From assembly GCA_000827495.1 (NCBI GenBank), contig KN817526.1:186001-250000 (forward strand): DNA of 64,000 nt, given 5' to 3'. Positions 36,153-46,950 of this stretch are shown piece by piece. The translations under genes were made by a program, and so were the position numbers. The stretch comes from Hypholoma sublateritium FD-334 SS-4 (Eukaryota > Basidiomycota > Agaricomycetes > Agaricales > Strophariaceae). Positions within the stretch are counted from its first letter, which is position 1. Every line of letters starts with the position of its first letter. The notes under the pieces were generated by a model. The model ran no database searches. It saw only the letters and a program-made list of their open reading frames with translations, and had not been told where the DNA came from.

Positions 36153-38918
36153 TTAGGCATGCGATACAGCTTCAAAGACACGCACCGCATCGAGCTGCTT
36201 GCCCATCACGCAGCCCTCGACTTGGAGCACGTCGCCCTGGGCCGCCCCAACACTCCCAGAAGGCAGTGCACGCGTCGCAATGATCGACATCAGATAGTCC
36301 ACGCGTCTTAGCACATCCATCGGAAGCGCAGCAAGGTGGGTCGCGCGCGCGTTCGCGACAGCATGCGGCGGCTCTGGAATCGTGACCATCAGCGTCGCGC
36401 GACGGGCTTTCAGCCCCCCCGCCACAGCGGATGTCGCCAGGATCGACGTTGGGTACAGCGGCGTGAGGCGGTCGCCGACGAGCGTCGAGCCGTTGGAGTG
36501 CAGCGTGTCGTGATCCCGTGCGGAGGGGAGCGACATCGTGTGCGCGCTCAAGAGGCTCGTGTGCCGGTTTGGGAGGTGTTTGGGATCTGGCGGTGTGTCA
36601 GTTGGCGGCGGCATGATGGTGTCGGACTTGATGACGCTTTTGTACGAGCTGGAGAACGCTTCGGCGAGGACTTGGTGGGGAGGGAGAACATAACGTCAAG
36701 ATAGAGCGTCGCCAATGATGCGGGGCGTACGCACTGGATATAAGGATGGTCATCGTTCCCACTCCAAGAAGCGCCCAGACTATGAAAATAGATCGGCCTG
36801 CTTGCGTCCGGGGCGCAAGATCACCTGGGGTGATTGTAAGGGGGGATATATCACCTTTGAAACTGTCAGCTCACCGTATCCGACCGTCGAGAAAGAAACA
36901 AAACCTATGAATGCTAAGTGAGATAACTTGTCAGTTGATATTTTAGAGGCGACCCACAAAAATATATGGCGGAGCCAAATTCCCATCCTTCCGTCTTCAT
37001 AAATATTGCTGAGCCAACCTGATAATATGGTCAGATCCTTCCGGTATATGTTATAAAAGAATACGCACCATCCAAAATATAAAGAATAGACTCAACGCTA
37101 CACTCAGCCGAGCATAAAAAGCGTTCCTTTCGACCGTCTCCAGCGATTCAGGCACATATATGCCGTCTTCGTCATCACCTAAAGTCATGGAAGTGTGCGT
37201 CTTGTTGAAAGGTACGCCATGGGAATGCCCAGTCCTCTCAGTCGCGTCCCCCTCGTCGTCGTCCGTCGAACTAGGAGACTCGTTCATATCGTAACCCGGC
37301 CCATGGGTAACAGCAAACGCGAAATTAGCCAGCAATGAAACCATGCCGCCGACCCGCACATGCGTCAGCGACGGCGGGAGCATACCCGCCTCCACACCTC
37401 CCGTCGCTAGATACGGATGGCGCCAGCTCGTCGCGAGCGAGCCCTCGCTGCTGTCAGACGGCAGGTACTCGTCTTCGTGCAGGTTGAAGTCCTTGGGGAT
37501 GAGCTCCGAGAGCGGGAGGCCCGCCTCGAGGGCCGCAGTCTCGAGCTGCGTGTCCGATAGCGCGCGGAGGTTGAGCCGCTTGTGCCCGGGCCCGTACACG
37601 TACTTCCAGGAGGGGTCTTCCCACTCGCGCCATGCTTCGCCCTTCATGCGGCGCCACAGACGGCGCGGCCAGGAGTACCAGTGCCGGAGCTGGCCCACGC
37701 GCCCCTGCCGCTCCTCGTCGCGGTCGTCGACCCAGGTTGGAAGTCCCTCAGCGTTGAGGCGCCAGTGCACGGCGGCACGCCACCGCGTGCGGATGTTCCG
37801 CTCGCGCGCGTGGGAGCGTGATAACCGCATCCGCGCCTGAACGCCTTCGGCAGCTGCCTCAAGGAGCGCCTCGCGGGATAGGGCTACCAAAAGAGCAAGG
37901 TTCAGTATCCCTCCGGTGATAAATATGCAAGCGAGGATGCGCGTGCCGGTCGAAGTGGGGTGTAGATCCCCAAATCCTGTAAGGCGTGTCAATAACTGGC
38001 ATGCAGGAAAGGGCCGTCGAGAGTGCGCACCGATGGTTTCAATTGAGACAACTGCAAGGTAAAGACCGTCCAAAAATGTGATGTTGAGTGTTACAGCCAA
38101 GAGAGCAGATGCCAACGACACGTAACAGAGCAGAATGATGAGTATAATGAGGAGCGACCGCTGTTTGACAGTGAGACCACTTCCTATAGATATAATTAGA
38201 ATATCTACTGTGAAATAGAAAAAGGTCATACCTGAGTGAGTAAAATCTTTGGTTCGCAAGTAGTCGTATATTAAAGTAACATTAGTTGTTGTCGAGAATA
38301 TGGTTGAGCAGACGGTTAGCCAGAATGATTGGCCGTATGTGAAGCCATCGTCAAAGCGATGCACCACGCCGAATAATGTGACGGCAGGGATATTTATAAT
38401 GTCTAGAGAAACGGTTAGAATGATCGGCAAACAGGAAGCCCGAGGGACATACCATGAAGAGAAAGAAATGTGATGCAAAGAATTGTCATAAGTTTAATTC
38501 TCCTTTCTGAGAAACGAATTACGAGACATGTATTCGCCAGAACGCCGCACGCCATGCTGAATGCCATTCCAATGTCGAGGAGCAGTGGATTCTGCTTGAC
38601 TTCCAGCAGCGAGGAGTCTTCGTCAGTTCGGACATACCAGTGGCCTGTGAGACTGGGTATGGAAAGCATGATGGAGAAGGGGATGAGGATTCCAGAGACA
38701 ATAGGCAGTGTTCGGTATGCCGCTCGATCAACGTGCAGGTCGTTCTGGTCGCCCAGCTCCGGCTCATAATGGATGTTTGGGATGGGAGGCCGAACCTGTT
38801 GTCGCGAACTGCCTTCACCCCGCTTGTCCGAGCCATCGTTAACGGTGCTAGAGCTTCCAGGCTTCTCCGCAACACGGTGGCGGATACCGTGACCAATGGA
38901 CGCCGAAAGGAGGTGCAT
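36153..38918 (-). CDS. TOK1: Outward-rectifier K+ channel, TOK type (two-pore-domain)
   Basis: About eight exons encode roughly 810 residues. Four N-terminal TM segments precede the first pore, and the polytopic core has two P-loops. The first filter, SIETIGFGDLHP, is formed by splicing across the 37977-38030 intron. The second, SFSTVGYGDLAP, is formed across 36825-36874. The last TM is IFIVWALLGVGTMTILIS, followed by a cytoplasmic tail of about 160 residues ending VRVFEAVSHA. Between the pores lies a long cytoplasmic insert of about 270 residues containing acidic and Trp-rich stretches (TRWRAAVHWRLNAEGLPTW). Eight TM and two pores is the fungal TOK plan; these plasma-membrane channels set membrane potential and K+ efflux. 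It diverges from URA5 over 781 bp. Confidence 0.9.
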
Positions 38919-39699
38919 TCTTCGGGCGACACTCAGTGTCTCCTTGAGCTTTGTGAGGCGAGGACGGTAGATCGAAAGGGTAGAACGCGATTAGAAGGGT
39001 ATATTAGGTTCGGGGAAGGATGCATGCCTGAGATAAGGGCGAAATCGCGGAGCCTGTCCTGGACCTAAATGAATTGAGACTTGGTCATGAGCCGAGAGCG
39101 GCTGGAGCTCCAGGAATTCGGTCCCCGGCCGAGGATAAAAACAACAATTGGGTGCTACTTGGCCTGCAGTGCAGTCTAAGCTGTGAAGATGACGCGTAGC
39201 GGATCAGGGGAACATACAAATAGCTTTGACAGAAACGCGGATTCGTGCTCGGCAGCTGGCCTGACCGAGGGGGGTCGCGGTAGAACTCGGATCTGACGGA
39301 AGTAAAACCGTTATAGAAAACTAATAGAAAGAGGCTGAGATACACGGCTCTTGCAGCTGCACGGCTCGAACCAAATGAGAGTGATAGATATCCCGACGCT
39401 TCCTGTCGTCAACAAAACGTTGGAACTAGGTTAAAATTGGAAGAGTATCTGGATATCTAACGCCAACGTTCAAAGGAAGAACGTATTCCGAAACGAATGT
39501 TCATCGCGTTCGGTCGCCGGCTGTCACCGATCGGAGCCAATTGTTAGCTTTGACCAATTTAGGATAATATTTCCGCTCAATATGATTCTTGACGTAAATT
39601 CATCCTGATATGGGAATCTGTAGGTGCGCGTTTCTCACGTTTACAAAAAATATTGCCCATGATAAGATCTGACATCCTCTTCTCCTCGCCATCCACAAC
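38919..39699. promoter_or_regulatory. Divergent spacer between K+ channel and URA5
   Basis: This 781-bp region must contain both promoters. The URA5-proximal half is AT-rich. No named binding site could be supported. Confidence 0.5.
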
Positions 39700-40447
39700 A
39701 TGTCTGCACCCTCTCAGGAAGCCTACAAGGCGGATTTAATCAAACATGCGATGTCTGTGGATGCTCTCAAATTTGGCTCGTTCACCTTGAAATCCGGGCG
39801 GTGCGTTCATTTATATGAATGCTCACGGCACCTTCGATAATCATGTCTACTACTCCGGCTACCCCAGTATATCCCCATACTTTTTCAACGCAGGCCTTTT
39901 GAGTACCGGCCCGATCCTTGCTACCCTCTCCACCGCATACGCCACTGCCATCTCTGAAGCGCTCAAGTCCAAGGCCTTCCCTGAGTTTGACGTCCTTTTC
40001 GGCCCAGCCTACAAGGGCATCCCGTTCGCCTCAACCGCCGCGTTGACGCTGTATACCCAGCACCAAATCGCCGTCGGGTTCGCGTACGACCGAAAGGAGG
40101 TCAAAGACCACGGCGAGGGCGGCAAGATGGTCGGCGTCCCCGTGAAGGGCAAGCGCGTTGTGGTCTTGGATGACGTGATGACGTCTGGGAAGGCTGTCCG
40201 CGAGGCTATCAAGACAGTTCGTGACCACGGCGGAGAAGTGGTCGGTGTTGTTCAGGCTCTCGATCGGGAAGAAGTCGGTCAGGACGGGGTGAGCAGCACC
40301 GTGAAGGAAATCGAGGCATTGATTGGGGAGGGAAGGGTATTGTCGATTTTGCGCATGCGGGATCTGATGGTGTGGCTCGAAGAAAATGAGGTGCATGGAG
40401 AACTGGAGAAGATGAAGGCATACTGGGAACAGTATGGTCTCAAATAA
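39700..40447 (+). CDS. URA5: Orotate phosphoribosyltransferase
   Basis: Two exons, 39700-39800 and 39868-40447, with a 67-nt intron, encode 226 residues, the usual length for fungal OPRT. The PRPP-binding loop VVVLDDVMTSGKA is exact. Other family landmarks are ALKFGSFTLKSGR, SPYFFNAGLL, FGPAYKGIPFA and GFAYDRKEVKDHGEGG (the flexible catalytic loop). The enzyme adds ribose-5-phosphate from PRPP to orotate, making OMP in cytosolic de novo pyrimidine synthesis. There are no signs of damage. Fungal URA5 genes are classic 5-FOA-selectable loci. Confidence 0.96.
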
Positions 40448-42326
40448 CTTATATCGTTCTGAGTCAGATACATATCTCTACTGCCTAACCCTTTGACCAT
40501 AACTGCTCTCGCTGCAAGTCGGGGCCACCCATCGGGTAGGCGGGCTGTATTATTTTCGAGAAACTGGATATTATCACTATCTCGGCGTTTACGGTGCGTA
40601 CGAGAGCGTAATAGTCAGTACATGTGTAAACTTGGCGCTTAGCTCTCAGACGCGCTGATAAGCGCCCAAGCTAAGTAGTACGTCACGCCAAACACTCCCG
40701 TGGGCATTTAAAAATGCCTAACGCTCTGGGTTAATTTTTTCGACAGAACTGCGTGTTCTTTGCAGCCAGAAGTAATATACTGGTTTGCTATTCCGTGCAA
40801 ATGAAAATTTGGCGAACTTTCCGAGATACTTACATCTTACTATGGTCATTGCTTGGAACCGCGTGCAAACCGCGATGAGTTTATACCAGAAAACTTTTTC
40901 CTTCGCAGTGATATAGCACAGAAGCCCGAATCTCTCCAGGTTCTCCGAGAAAGAAGTTGAATGATTACATCAGAGAATTCTGACAAAAATGTTTTGTAGT
41001 TACAGCTCCGACCACGGAGCGCCGATATGATGATGCATGGTAAAGCTAAATATGGCATTATATCTATGCTGCCATTTAGGTACGCATGTTATAATCCTGA
41101 TATCACAACGGCAGGGCCATGCAAGTCACGAACCAAAATGTGATTTCAATGTATTGAGGTGACCAATGTGTCGTTGAGCATTTAAGGCAACGTAATGACG
41201 GTAATGTGCTTATCTAGCTGTAACTCGGCTGTAACCTATATTTTTCCAATCATATAAAGAATATATCACTCTGATTTACATTTGTTAATTGGAGTATCAG
41301 ATGTTCAAAGGGACGTATTGCCTGAACTATCATTATAACGGTCAATCACTATTTATCTTTTGGGCGGTTGCTTGGGCTTTGCTTAGGCATTGTACCTTGT
41401 TTCAACGATAAAAAGCATGAAATCAAACTAGATTGCCAATTCACAACTCAAGGCAGGCTCAAATGAATTTGGGAACATAAATTTAAATAATCTGGTCGGG
41501 CACGTTAGCCCTCAGGGAAAGGATTGGGCGCATCACCACGTTTGACCTGCTTAACCGTCATCCGTGTCAACAGGTTGAGGATGCATGATGACTACATCAT
41601 GCTAAAGGCCTTGTGGCCCAGTGGCTAACTACGCGCGATTCTCTGATATGCATGTTGCCTGAAGCTCTAAGTTCAATTCCGTACAGTGTACTTTAATGAG
41701 TTCTCGCTTCCCGTCTAAGTTCTAAGTTTGTGTGAGCGCAGCTAAGCATGAGTCGTACACGGTACAGCACAACTTCCAAGTTCAAATTTCAGTCGTAGTA
41801 AACTGAAAACACTACCTAGTAGACTATATAATACTTCATGAGCGCAGGGGAGGTCAAATAGTTAGCAGAGGATGTTCAACGGTTAAGATGAGGGACAGTA
41901 GAGGAAGAGGGGCAGCAGAGTGACCGGTGAGGTAGGTCTAATCCTATTTTTCTATTATCCGGCTGAACCCCCTTGTATGGCCTTGTACTGCCGTACCATC
42001 CAGGAAGTACATTATATGCAACAGCCAACATGCTTGCTTATTATACCAATGGCAGCACATTATATGAATGCAATATGCATGGCGAAACGGAGGATAGCTA
42101 TATATAGTTCATATAAGGCATGCTGTAATATTTCTTCAACATGGCAGCACCGGCTGCATGTTACAGCGATTATGCCTGTTTATATTACATTATCATTTTT
42201 GCCCGAATTCTCTGATGTAAATCGGGGGCAGCGCGTCCCCGAGTCTCGGGGCGTCCCGACGCATCCCGACTGTCGCGCCGACACGTGATGACATTCCTTA
42301 ATTTTGACTCTACAGTCACAACCACG
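40448..42326. other. Long AT-rich spacer with tRNA-like repeat
   Basis: This 1.9-kb stretch has no recognisable coding sequence. It contains a tRNA-like element at 41606-41690 (separate entry). Farther right, similar B-box-like strings (AAGTTCAAATTTC at about 41778) and short repeats such as ACATTATATG (about 42010 and 42057) occur. It looks like a site of old repeat insertion, but no transposase or reverse transcriptase remains were seen. Confidence 0.5.
41606..41690 (+). repeat. tRNA-like sequence, probable SINE head or tRNA pseudogene
   Basis: TGGCCCAGTGG at 41614-41624 is a perfect match to the pol III A box (TRGCNNAGYGG). AGTTCAATTCC at 41670-41680 matches the B box (GGTTCRANTCC) at most positions, with typical tRNA-gene spacing. 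The arms do not fold into a full cloverleaf that I can draw, and no acceptor-stem pairing was found. A degenerate tRNA-derived SINE is therefore more likely than a working tRNA gene. Confidence 0.5.
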
Positions 42327-43237
42327 ATGTCCTTCCACCTCTTCCTTGTACATGCCCGCAATGCGGCAAGAACCTCGACCTTCAGAGGCTCTCTATCGCC
42401 ACTGAGAGGATCCACACCCTCCAGCTCAATCCTGAACCTCTCCGAACGCGGGTACGCCACCAAGAACAAGATAAAGTCCACGTCGACAATCGTCCCCGGC
42501 TCGAAGCAGCCCATTACGGACGAGGCGGCGCAGCAGGAGTACCAGAAGGCAGAGGCGGCGATGAAGACGTCCGTGGACTGGTTCAGGAAGGAGTGCGCGG
42601 CCTCAGAAACGCGCGCGGCGGGGCGTGTCACTCCCGGGCTGCTGGCTCCCGTCCGCGTCAAGCTGCCGAACAACCCGAAGGCACTGAAGCTGGAGGAGGT
42701 TGCGACTGTCGGCGTGCGCGAGGGGTCGACGCTGCTGATCACGCTGTTCGACGAACATGTGAGATTCTCTCGTGTGCATTGACGACGGCTACTCACGGTT
42801 GGCCCTAGTAGACCGTGAAACACGTCGAGGCCGCGCTCTACGACTCTGGCATCCCAGGCGTTGTTCCGCACCGCCAGGACGCGCGCACGATCAAGGTGCC
42901 CATTCCCCGGTATGTGTCGCTGCGTCTTTGTGTGCGGGTGCAGTTGGTGACATGACGCAGGCCGACGGTGGAAGCCAAGAAGGAGCTATTCATGGCCGCG
43001 AAGCGAAAGGCGGAGGAAATCCGCGTGCAAGTTCGCAAGCAGCACGCTGCTAGCATAAAACGGGGGAAGTATGAAAAGCATTCAATTGAGCTCGAGGAGG
43101 TGCGCCTGACGTTCTACACGCATGATACTCCCAGGCTCATTCGCTGTTAGTTCCAAAAATTGACGGACAAGTATGTCAAGGAGGTGGATAATGTCCTCGC
43201 AGATCTCCAGAAAGCGACCGCTTCGAAAGGATCATAG
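42327..43237 (+). CDS. RRF1: Ribosome recycling factor, mitochondrial
   Basis: Four exons (42327-42758, 42812-42909, 42961-43099, 43151-43237) encode 251 residues. About 60 N-terminal residues rich in Arg/Ser (MSFHLFLVHARNAARTSTFR) look like a mitochondrial presequence. The RRF fold follows: an acidic helix with WFRKECAASETRAAGRVTPGLL, then VRVKLPNNPKALKLEEVATV, ALYDSGIPGVVPHRQDARTIKVPIPRPT, and the C-terminal helix bundle with KKELFMAAKRKAEEIRVQVRKQHA. RRF with EF-G splits post-termination mitochondrial ribosomes. An earlier in-frame ATG at 42288 would add 13 residues. Confidence 0.9.
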
Positions 43238-43721
43238 ATTCGCTATGCTACGTCTTCATTTACATTTTTATGGCTTTGCACAACTATCCTATGAACAACA
43301 CCTAGACAAATCTATCGAGATTTTCACCCTGCAAACCGTCCTCATGAGAGCTTCGAAGTCATTATGAAGCCTGAAAACTGAGTTTGCCATTGAACGTCTC
43401 CAGTCGAATTTTCTCAAAGGTTCTAAATGAAGTTTTCCAACGTGAGTAGTTGATATGAATAGGCTGACCTTCATCAAAACGTTCGACAGAGCACAGAAAA
43501 TTGGTGCGGCATCGCACGCCATATACGGAAAAAAGAGTCGCCCTCTTACACGCCACGTCAGTCTCCCGATCCTTTTCCTCATTGCAATACATACGCTTTA
43601 AATTGCATATCATTTATATATAATTGGAATGTATACTCATACAATGCTCGGCAGGCTCCTCCACGGCTAAATCGACGCCAAATTTTATAATTGACACGAA
43701 GCACAGCGAATTCTCCAGCGC
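43238..43721. other. Convergent 3' flanks
   Basis: This spacer lies between RRF1 (+) and the ferroxidase gene (-). No gene or repeat was recognised. Confidence 0.5.
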
Positions 43722-46163
43722 TCAATCTGACCGCGGCTTGGCCCGCAGGAGGCCGAAGAACTTCCCCCGCTTTTCTTTGGCAGCGATGGCTTCGCGCACC
43801 TCGTGCTCGATCTCTTCTTCTGAGATATGCCCGCCGAGCGCGTACCACACAACGGACAACATCCCCAAGACGGCAGTCAGAACACACCTAGATGACCGGC
43901 AACACAAGACGCGCGTTAGTTCCAGAGCGCCATCTGAGGAAAATCTATTCAAACGCACCCGAACATCGCGACGATGCCCTTGGGAAGCCAGCCGAGCTTC
44001 TGCAGGTATGGTCCCAGAGGTAGCCCCGTAAGGTCCGTCGCCGACGCGAACCCGGCGGCGTTCCCGGAGATGGGCTTGCCCAGCGCCGTGCAGTGCTCAC
44101 TCAGCGACGGCGGGACGTTGCCCACGAACTGCTGCGCCTGGAGCGGCGCCTCGATCAGCTGCACAGCGAGTCCGACCTCGAGATGCCACTCAATGTGGCC
44201 TGTACGGTGGGCAGGGTGGGTCAGCCGGGCGCTGGGTGCTGTTTGTGGGGGACGTACAGTGCAGGAACCACACGCCAGGGTTATCGGCGACGACGCGCAG
44301 GGTTACGGACTCGCCCGAGGGGATCTGGATGGTGTCGCGGCGCATGGGGTTCGCCTGGCCCTCGACGATGGGCGGGTTGAGCGTCGGGTCGTCGGACGTG
44401 TAGTCTGTCGAGCGGCCGACGATTTGGACCTTGTGCCCGTGCAGATGGCTAGGAGGAACAACGCGTCAACAAAGCAAGCACGGATGACGGGAGGCGCGCA
44501 GCGACGCAGACGCACAAGGGATGCTTCCCGCTGTCCGCGTTCTTGATGATGATCTCGACGACGTCGAGGTGGTCAAGGACGAAGCTCTGCGGGCCGTACG
44601 CGCTCGCGATCGTCGCGTTCTCGCCGAGCGTGAGCTCGGACAGGATCGCGGGCACGAGCGGCGAGTTGTACGTGACGTTGTTGATCAGCGCGTGGTTCGT
44701 GCCGTCGTTCATCGTCGCGAACTCGAACTCGAGCGAGATCGTGCGCGTCGCGGGCTGCTGTGGCTCCACCTGCAGCGGTACGAGGTCGATGTCGTCCACG
44801 TCGTGGTACTCGTCGACGGTCCCGGGCGCCGTGAGCGGCGCGGACGCACTGTACGTGATCGAAGATGTCAAATCTGCACGCGCGGCGCGGGTGGTTCAGA
44901 AGACGGCAGCGCGACGGGAGAAGAAAGGACGTACTGGGGTTCAGGCCTGGCGGGACATTGTCAAACATGTCGGTGTCCATGTTCGCGTGGATGACCCAGT
45001 TCGCGGACGTGTCGTTGCGCGCGGTGACGAGCACGGAGTAGCGTTGCGCGACCGTTATCCCGAGGAGGTCTATCGGAGACTCTTCGACGTCGGTCTACTC
45101 GGCGTGACAAAAGGAGAAGAAGGATGGTCAGCATGAGGCACCGGTGCGAGTGCGGGGAATCTTACGCCGTCGACTTCGATAATGCGCATGTCGTGGCCGT
45201 CAATCCAGAAAAAGAAAGCAGAGAACGCAGCCGTGTTGACGATGCGCAGGCGGTACGTCTTTCCGGGCTCGAAGGGGAGGGTCGCGTTCTCGTTGAAGCC
45301 CACGGCAGCGGTCACTGGAGACGGGGACGTCCCTGGGATGGGTCCGAGATACGAGGCATTCTGGGCGAAGTATATCAACCCCGAGCCTAATCATCAGGGG
45401 AACATTAGCTTCTGCCGTGTGCAATATGGGGAAGGCATTACTCGGTATGGGTTCCGCTCCTCCGGGATTCGCGATGTTGATAAACTGGTTGATGAGAACA
45501 GAGTGCTCATCGTGGTACCAGTCACCTATGACGATGGTGAACTCTTCGTCGTAGCTATGTGCCTCTACGGGAGGATGGATAACAACAGGTGCGCGTAGAC
45601 CATCTACGTATTGTCCCTGTTCAGATGTAAGATGAGCTAAAGTCAATCAGGAGTCCTAAATGCTTACTCCTGCATGTGCGTGTACCCAGTATGTACCCCA
45701 CTGGCCGGACGAATTTATAGGAACGACGTAGTCAAATTGGGCGCCGGGAGGTATTCCACTAGGCATCCACCGTATCAGCCTAGAGCGTGGTACCGTAAGA
45801 GTTGAGATTTTACCATTCCGAGACTCCCTGGGCCCCGTCCATCCAAGACGTTGAGTTGAAGAACATGCCATGGTGGTGCAGTGTTGTGGCTTGGTCGATG
45901 GAATTTGTCACATGGACCAACAAAGAATCATTCGTACTGATGTCTATTGGCGGTGGACTTTAGAATCATGTCAGATGAATATGGACTGTCTATTGAAGCT
46001 GCTCGACCTACGGCCAAGTGTTGTTGACTCCGATTACCCTACGCTCTTGAAGGTTGTCTGGGCTTGCGTTTTCAACCCAAGTGATATTCCACCATATTTC
46101 TTGCACGCCGGCCAGAGCAGGCGCGATCAGGAAAGCCAGAAGAATACAAATAGCAGACTTCAT
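43722..46163 (-). CDS. FET3: Multicopper ferroxidase (Fet3 type)
   Basis: A multi-exon gene starts at 46163 with a signal peptide (MKSAICILLAFLIAPALA). Three cupredoxin domains follow. Copper-ligand motifs in order are LHHHGMFFNSTSWMDG, WGTYWVHAHAG, FHLHGHKVQIVGR and FLHC/HIEWHLEVGLA, the last two split by introns. The residue ten after the T1 Cys is Leu, as in Fet3 rather than a Met-type oxidase. A C-terminal TM segment (IVAMFGCVLTAVLGMLSVVWYAL) and a short basic/acidic cytosolic tail ending AKPRSD distinguish it from secreted laccases. Fet3 oxidises Fe(II) to Fe(III) at the plasma membrane and hands it to Ftr1, which is the divergent neighbour. Shared promoter sites suggest common repression by iron. 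Confidence 0.93.
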
Positions 46164-46333
46164 CCCGCAAGACGTGGAGGTGGCGGGGAGAATTTCCAGG
46201 GCGGGAATTTGGCTACGCCCGTATATGATGCCCTGGTTTAAGAGCGATCCGAAAAGATGCAGAATCGTTAGATACAATCGGGTTAGCTGGCATGGGGCGG
46301 GCCTAATGAGCTAAAGATAGAATGCCCAATGTA

Positions 46334-46342
46334 ATCTGATAA
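46334..46342 (+). promoter_or_regulatory. Iron GATA-repressor-like site 1
   Basis: Exact ATCTGATAA, about 171 bp upstream of the FET3 start codon. Confidence 0.7.
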
Positions 46343-46370
46343 GTAAAAATAGAATGCTGGATAAAATATA

Positions 46371-46379
46371 ATCTGATAA
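46371..46379 (+). promoter_or_regulatory. Iron GATA-repressor-like site 2
   Basis: Exact ATCTGATAA, 37 bp from site 1 start to start. Confidence 0.7.
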
Positions 46380-46724
46380 GAAACGGCTGCCGTATATCAT
46401 CCCCCATTTATCTGCGTCACGGAGGAAGAAGCTTGCATTTAGTTCCTGTAACAGCTAGATTTCGGCGGAATTTTCGGCTCACTTTGTGTCGTATGGTTTT
46501 GACAATGGGAACGACATGACGGTGTGAAATTTAGGGCGGCCATAGTGTACGGCGCTAGCAAATTCTTCATGTGAGTTTTGGGGCAGGATAGGCATAATAT
46601 GCATGTGTTTTTGGTTCTCCTGCGTGCTACATCAGCCTCGTTTACTCATTCTGTGGGATTTATGGAGAGTAGACAAGTTCTTTCGCGCTATGGAGGACAT
46701 TTCTGTGAGAAATTTACGGAAATC

Positions 46725-46733
46725 TTATCAGAT
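46725..46733 (-). promoter_or_regulatory. Iron GATA-repressor-like site 3
   Basis: TTATCAGAT, the reverse complement of ATCTGATAA. It starts the FTR1-proximal cluster, with 17 bp to site 4 start to start. Confidence 0.7.
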
Positions 46734-46741
46734 GATTCATC

Positions 46742-46750
46742 TTATCAGAT
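46742..46750 (-). promoter_or_regulatory. Iron GATA-repressor-like site 4
   Basis: TTATCAGAT, the middle copy of the FTR1-proximal cluster, about 200 bp before the FTR1 start. Confidence 0.7.
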
Positions 46751-46765
46751 TGCACCCTCGATTCG

Positions 46766-46774
46766 TTATCAGAT
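46766..46774 (-). promoter_or_regulatory. Iron GATA-repressor-like site 5
   Basis: TTATCAGAT, the copy nearest FTR1, about 177 bp before its start codon. Confidence 0.7.
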
Positions 46775-46950
46775 CGGACGTGGACCAAACATGTGCGCCA
46801 GCAGAATCTTCTGACTTCCATCCTCGGACCTGTTACCGACGCCTTTTTGCCGAACCGGCCACTTCCTTCAGATCTCTCATTTATGGCGCCTCAAAGCCCC
46901 ATCCGGGATCCCTGCTTTCTTGCTCCCCCAACTCCCCTCCCGACACAAAA

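Larger units (their letters stand above)
46164..46950. promoter_or_regulatory. Divergent FET3-FTR1 promoter with five GATA iron-repressor-like sites
   Basis: 787 bp separate the two start codons. Exact ATCTGATAA occurs twice on the + strand near FET3 (46334-46342, 46371-46379). It occurs three times in reverse (TTATCAGAT) in the FTR1-proximal half (46725-46733, 46742-46750, 46766-46774). ATCWGATAA is the known core bound by fungal iron-sensing GATA repressors (Urbs1, SreA, Sre1, Fep1). The number and clustering make chance unlikely. Regulation itself is inferred. Confidence 0.8.

Noticed and set aside
36841..36890. Variant K+ channel filter reading GYGE instead of GYGD
   Set aside because: It comes from reading through an intron. 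A GTGAGC donor after TAC G and the CCCCAG acceptor restore the normal GYGDL.
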